DNA of 64,000 bases from contig NZ_CP059493.1 of NCBI RefSeq assembly GCF_014042015.1, positions 372,001 to 436,000 on the forward strand, given 5' to 3'. The notes beneath the pieces are model-generated. The model was not told the origin of the DNA, did no database searches, and was given only the letters and a program-made list of their open reading frames with translations. The DNA comes from Actinotalea sp. JY-7876. GTDB lineage: Bacteria; Actinomycetota; Actinomycetes; Actinomycetales; Cellulomonadaceae. Shown here piece by piece: positions 62,018-64,000 of this stretch (its first letter is position 1; every line of letters starts with the position of its first letter). A program made the position numbers and the translations under genes.

Positions 62018-62757
62018 CCTGGGGGGCGCGGCTGCGCCTGCTCGTGGGCCTGGTGCTCGTGCTCGCGCTCGCGGCCTGGCTGACCATCCACCTCAACGAC
62101 CGCCGCGGCGAGGCCACCAGCACGTCGGCCTCGATCCACACCCGGACGTACGACGTCGGCTCGTCCTACGCGGGGCTCGTCGTCACGCAGGAGGTCGAGG
62201 TGGGCGACGCGGTGACCCAGGGCCAGCCGCTGTTCGTCGTGGACAGCGCCGCGCTGCGGCACGACCTGCTCATCGGCCTGGTCTCCCCGGACGTCCCGGG
62301 CTCCGGCATCGCCGCGGACGGCACGCTGACGGTGACGGCGGCGGCCGACGGCGTCGTCTCCGAGCTGGCGGCCTCGCGCGGCACCTTCGTGCAGGCCGGC
62401 ACCCGGATGGCGACCGTCGACACGGACGGCACGCTGACCGTGCAGGCGGAGTTCACCCTGACCCCGGAGCAGTTCGCGCGGGTCGAGGACCGTGCGCCCG
62501 TGAGCATCCGGCTGCCCGACGGCACGACCCTCGACGGCAGCGTGGACGAGGTCGACGCCACCACCGCGGCCGGGCAGGCCCAGGCGGTGGTGACCGTCGC
62601 CAGCGCCGGCCTGGTCCGTGGCGACGCCGACGGCCTCGTGGCGCCGGGCACGCCGGTGACCGCCGTGCTGACCCTCGACAACGACGGTCTCGTCTCGACC
62701 GTCGCCGAGAGCGTCGAGCGCGAGGTCGGCGAGCTCGTCACCCGGTGGTGGCCGTGA
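62014..62757 (+). CDS. HlyD-like / biotinyl-lipoyl adaptor protein
   Basis: 247 aa from GTG 62014. One N-terminal TM (LLVGLVLVLALAAWLTIHLN), two lipoyl-like strands (VTQEVEVGDAVTQGQPLF; DGVVSELAASRGTFVQAG), C-terminal beta barrel. Like BgsB/Alg44-type partners of GT2 synthases, it may guide polymer across the envelope. Confidence 0.75.
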   Translation: MTWGARLRLLVGLVLVLALAAWLTIHLNDRRGEATSTSASIHTRTYDVGSSYAGLVVTQEVEVGDAVTQGQPLFVVDSAALRHDLLIGLVSPDVPGSGIAADGTLTVTAAADGVVSELAASRGTFVQAGTRMATVDTDGTLTVQAEFTLTPEQFARVEDRAPVSIRLPDGTTLDGSVDEVDATTAAGQAQAVVTVASAGLVRGDADGLVAPGTPVTAVLTLDNDGLVSTVAESVEREVGELVTRWWP

Positions 62758-64000
62758 GGCGCCGCACGGTCGCCGCGGCCGTGGTGGGCGTGACGCTCGG
62801 GGTCGGCGCCGTGACGGGTGTCGCGCTCGGTCTCGCGCGGGACCCGGACGCCGGCCCCGGCGAGGGCGGCGCATCGACCCCGAGCGCCCCCGTCCCCGAC
62901 AGCACCCTGGCCGCACCGCCCGACGACCTGGACGCCCTCGTGGCGGCCGTGGGGCAGTCCTCGCCCGGGGACCTCGGGCCGATGCGCCTCGCGCCCGACC
63001 TCCTGCCGCCGACCAACCGCTGGTTCAGCGGCCTGGTCTTCGGCGACCAGCCCCAGCCCGTCTTCGCGCTGCCCGTCTCCTTCGGCCTGACCGACGAGGG
63101 GTTCGCGCTCGGGGCACCCGTGCCCGTCGCGAGCCCGCACGCGGTCGTCGGGCCGCACGTGCCGGCGGTCGAGGTCTCGGCCGGCACGTCCGGCGCGCGC
63201 GTGAGCGCCTACGACGCGGCACGGGTCGAGATCGCCCTCCTCGGTGACGACGGCGAGCCGCGCGCCACCGTGACGCTCGCCCAGGGCTCGCCCTTCGTCA
63301 CGGTCACCGCGCTCGCGGACGTCCGGCTCACCACGCCGGTGCCCTTCGAGGGCGACGAGGGTGCGCTGGTGGCCACGACCGAGGCCGGTGGCACGCGCGA
63401 GTGGGGGCTCGTCACCGACGGCGCCTGGGACGACGGCGTGGACCTCGCGACCGGCGAGACGGCGACGTTCTACCCGCTGCCCGACGACGCCGACCGCTCC
63501 GCGCTCGAGACGCTCGCCGAGGCGGCCGCCGACCCGCTCCTGCGGGTCGACCTGACGCAGGGCGTCGCGGCGGGCTCGGCGCGCACCACCCTGACCTACC
63601 GCACCGCGGACGGCGTCGCGGGCGCCGTCGTCGCGATGCCGCACCACCGGACGTGGGCCGCGCAGGGGGAGGGCGACTGCGGCCTCGGGACGTACCCGAG
63701 CGTGTACGGGACGCTCGAGCTCTGCGCGGGCGGCGAGCTGACGACGGTCGTCCCGGCGCTCACCGAGGCCGCGACGCTGGACCTGTCGGACGTCGACGAG
63801 GCCACGCGTGAGGCGCTGCGCGAGCAGCTCGCGGCGGACGTCGCGGCGACCCCGCCGTACCCCTCGGACTCCTACTTCGGCGGCAAGGCCCTGCACCGCT
63901 CGGCCGTGCTCGTCCAGCTCGGGCGCCAGCTCGGGGCCGACGACGTCGTGGCACCGCTCGTCGAGCGCGTGACCGAGGGGCTGCGCGAGTGGGCCGACCC
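62754..64000 (+). CDS. GH81-type endo-beta-1,3-glucanase (3' part outside window)
   Basis: GTG 62754 (GTGA overlap); 415 residues before the edge. N-terminal membrane anchor/signal (VAAAVVGVTLGVGAVTGVAL). GH81 features: PTNRWFSGLVFGDQPQPVFA, PSVYGTLEL and SYFGGKALHRSAVLVQLG. The catalytic half is beyond the edge. It probably trims or releases the polymer made by the GT2 protein. Confidence 0.8.
   Translation, partial: MRRRTVAAAVVGVTLGVGAVTGVALGLARDPDAGPGEGGASTPSAPVPDSTLAAPPDDLDALVAAVGQSSPGDLGPMRLAPDLLPPTNRWFSGLVFGDQPQPVFALPVSFGLTDEGFALGAPVPVASPHAVVGPHVPAVEVSAGTSGARVSAYDAARVEIALLGDDGEPRATVTLAQGSPFVTVTALADVRLTTPVPFEGDEGALVATTEAGGTREWGLVTDGAWDDGVDLATGETATFYPLPDDADRSALETLAEAAADPLLRVDLTQGVAAGSARTTLTYRTADGVAGAVVAMPHHRTWAAQGEGDCGLGTYPSVYGTLELCAGGELTTVVPALTEAATLDLSDVDEATREALREQLAADVAATPPYPSDSYFGGKALHRSAVLVQLGRQLGADDVVAPLVERVTEGLREWAD

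Noticed and set aside
1-64000. CRISPR array, insertion sequences, rRNA
   Set aside because: No regularly spaced repeats, no transposase motifs (DDE with terminal repeats) and no rRNA signature were seen.

Overview
The window is chromosomal DNA of a very high-GC actinobacterium. GTGA/ATGA start-stop overlaps, GTG starts, near-saturated G/C third codon positions, DUF4334, a GH81 glucanase and a phytochrome-PP2C protein suggest a Cellulomonas-like Micrococcales member. The genus is inference; no marker gene settles it. The window holds a complete siphovirus-type prophage of about 37.0 kb (5652-42691) set between two blocks of host genes.

Left host block (1-5651): the N-terminal part of a membrane-anchored EAL protein, an old-yellow-enzyme-type flavin/iron-sulfur oxidoreductase, a MarR regulator divergent from an epoxide-hydrolase-like alpha/beta hydrolase, and a serpin. 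The serpin start lies 17 nt from the 3' end of a tRNA-Lys gene fragment.

Prophage: it is integrated into the 3' half of tRNA-Lys(TTT). A 35-bp direct repeat marks attL (5652-5686) and attR (42657-42691), and the intact tRNA sits at the right end (42658-42730). Left-end genes on the + strand are an unknown 166-aa protein, a tyrosine integrase and four small genes. The rest is on the minus strand. Reading right to left it runs: Cro-like protein, small early genes, MazG-like, ParB-like, triple-HTH, clamp-like, J-domain and HNH proteins; a late leader with promoter and hairpins; HNH, terminases, portal, prohead protease, capsid, connectors, major tail protein, -1 frameshift chaperones, tape measure, minor tail proteins, M23 endolysin, membrane/lysis proteins and a beta-helix tail fibre. 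One + strand membrane gene (33501-34013) interrupts the early operon.

Most notable: attP lies inside the reading frame of the putative repressor (42370-42696). In the prophage the repressor stops inside the tRNA (108 aa). In the circular phage the same frame continues for 30 codons past the crossover (137 aa) and overlaps the next gene by ATGA, leading toward the integrase. A paralogous Cro-like gene diverges from it, and both promoters look leaderless. This is the architecture of the integration-dependent immunity known in mycobacteriophages BPs, Brujita and Giles, here in a tRNA-Lys-integrating phage of another actinobacterial group. Integration also cuts the serpin gene off from the tRNA-Lys transcript.

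Right host block (42731-64000): a 2H phosphoesterase, a DUF4041/GIY-YIG nuclease among decayed gene remnants, a DUF1269 protein, an ArsR-like regulator plus SRPBCC protein under a 40-bp dyad, several small proteins and a lipoprotein, a membrane alpha/beta-hydrolase, and a sensory cluster. That cluster is a REC-HATPase protein, a REC-PAS histidine kinase, and a bacteriophytochrome with a SpoIIE-type phosphatase. The window ends with a GT2 glucan-synthase-like / HlyD-like adaptor / GH81 beta-glucanase operon, the last gene running off the edge.
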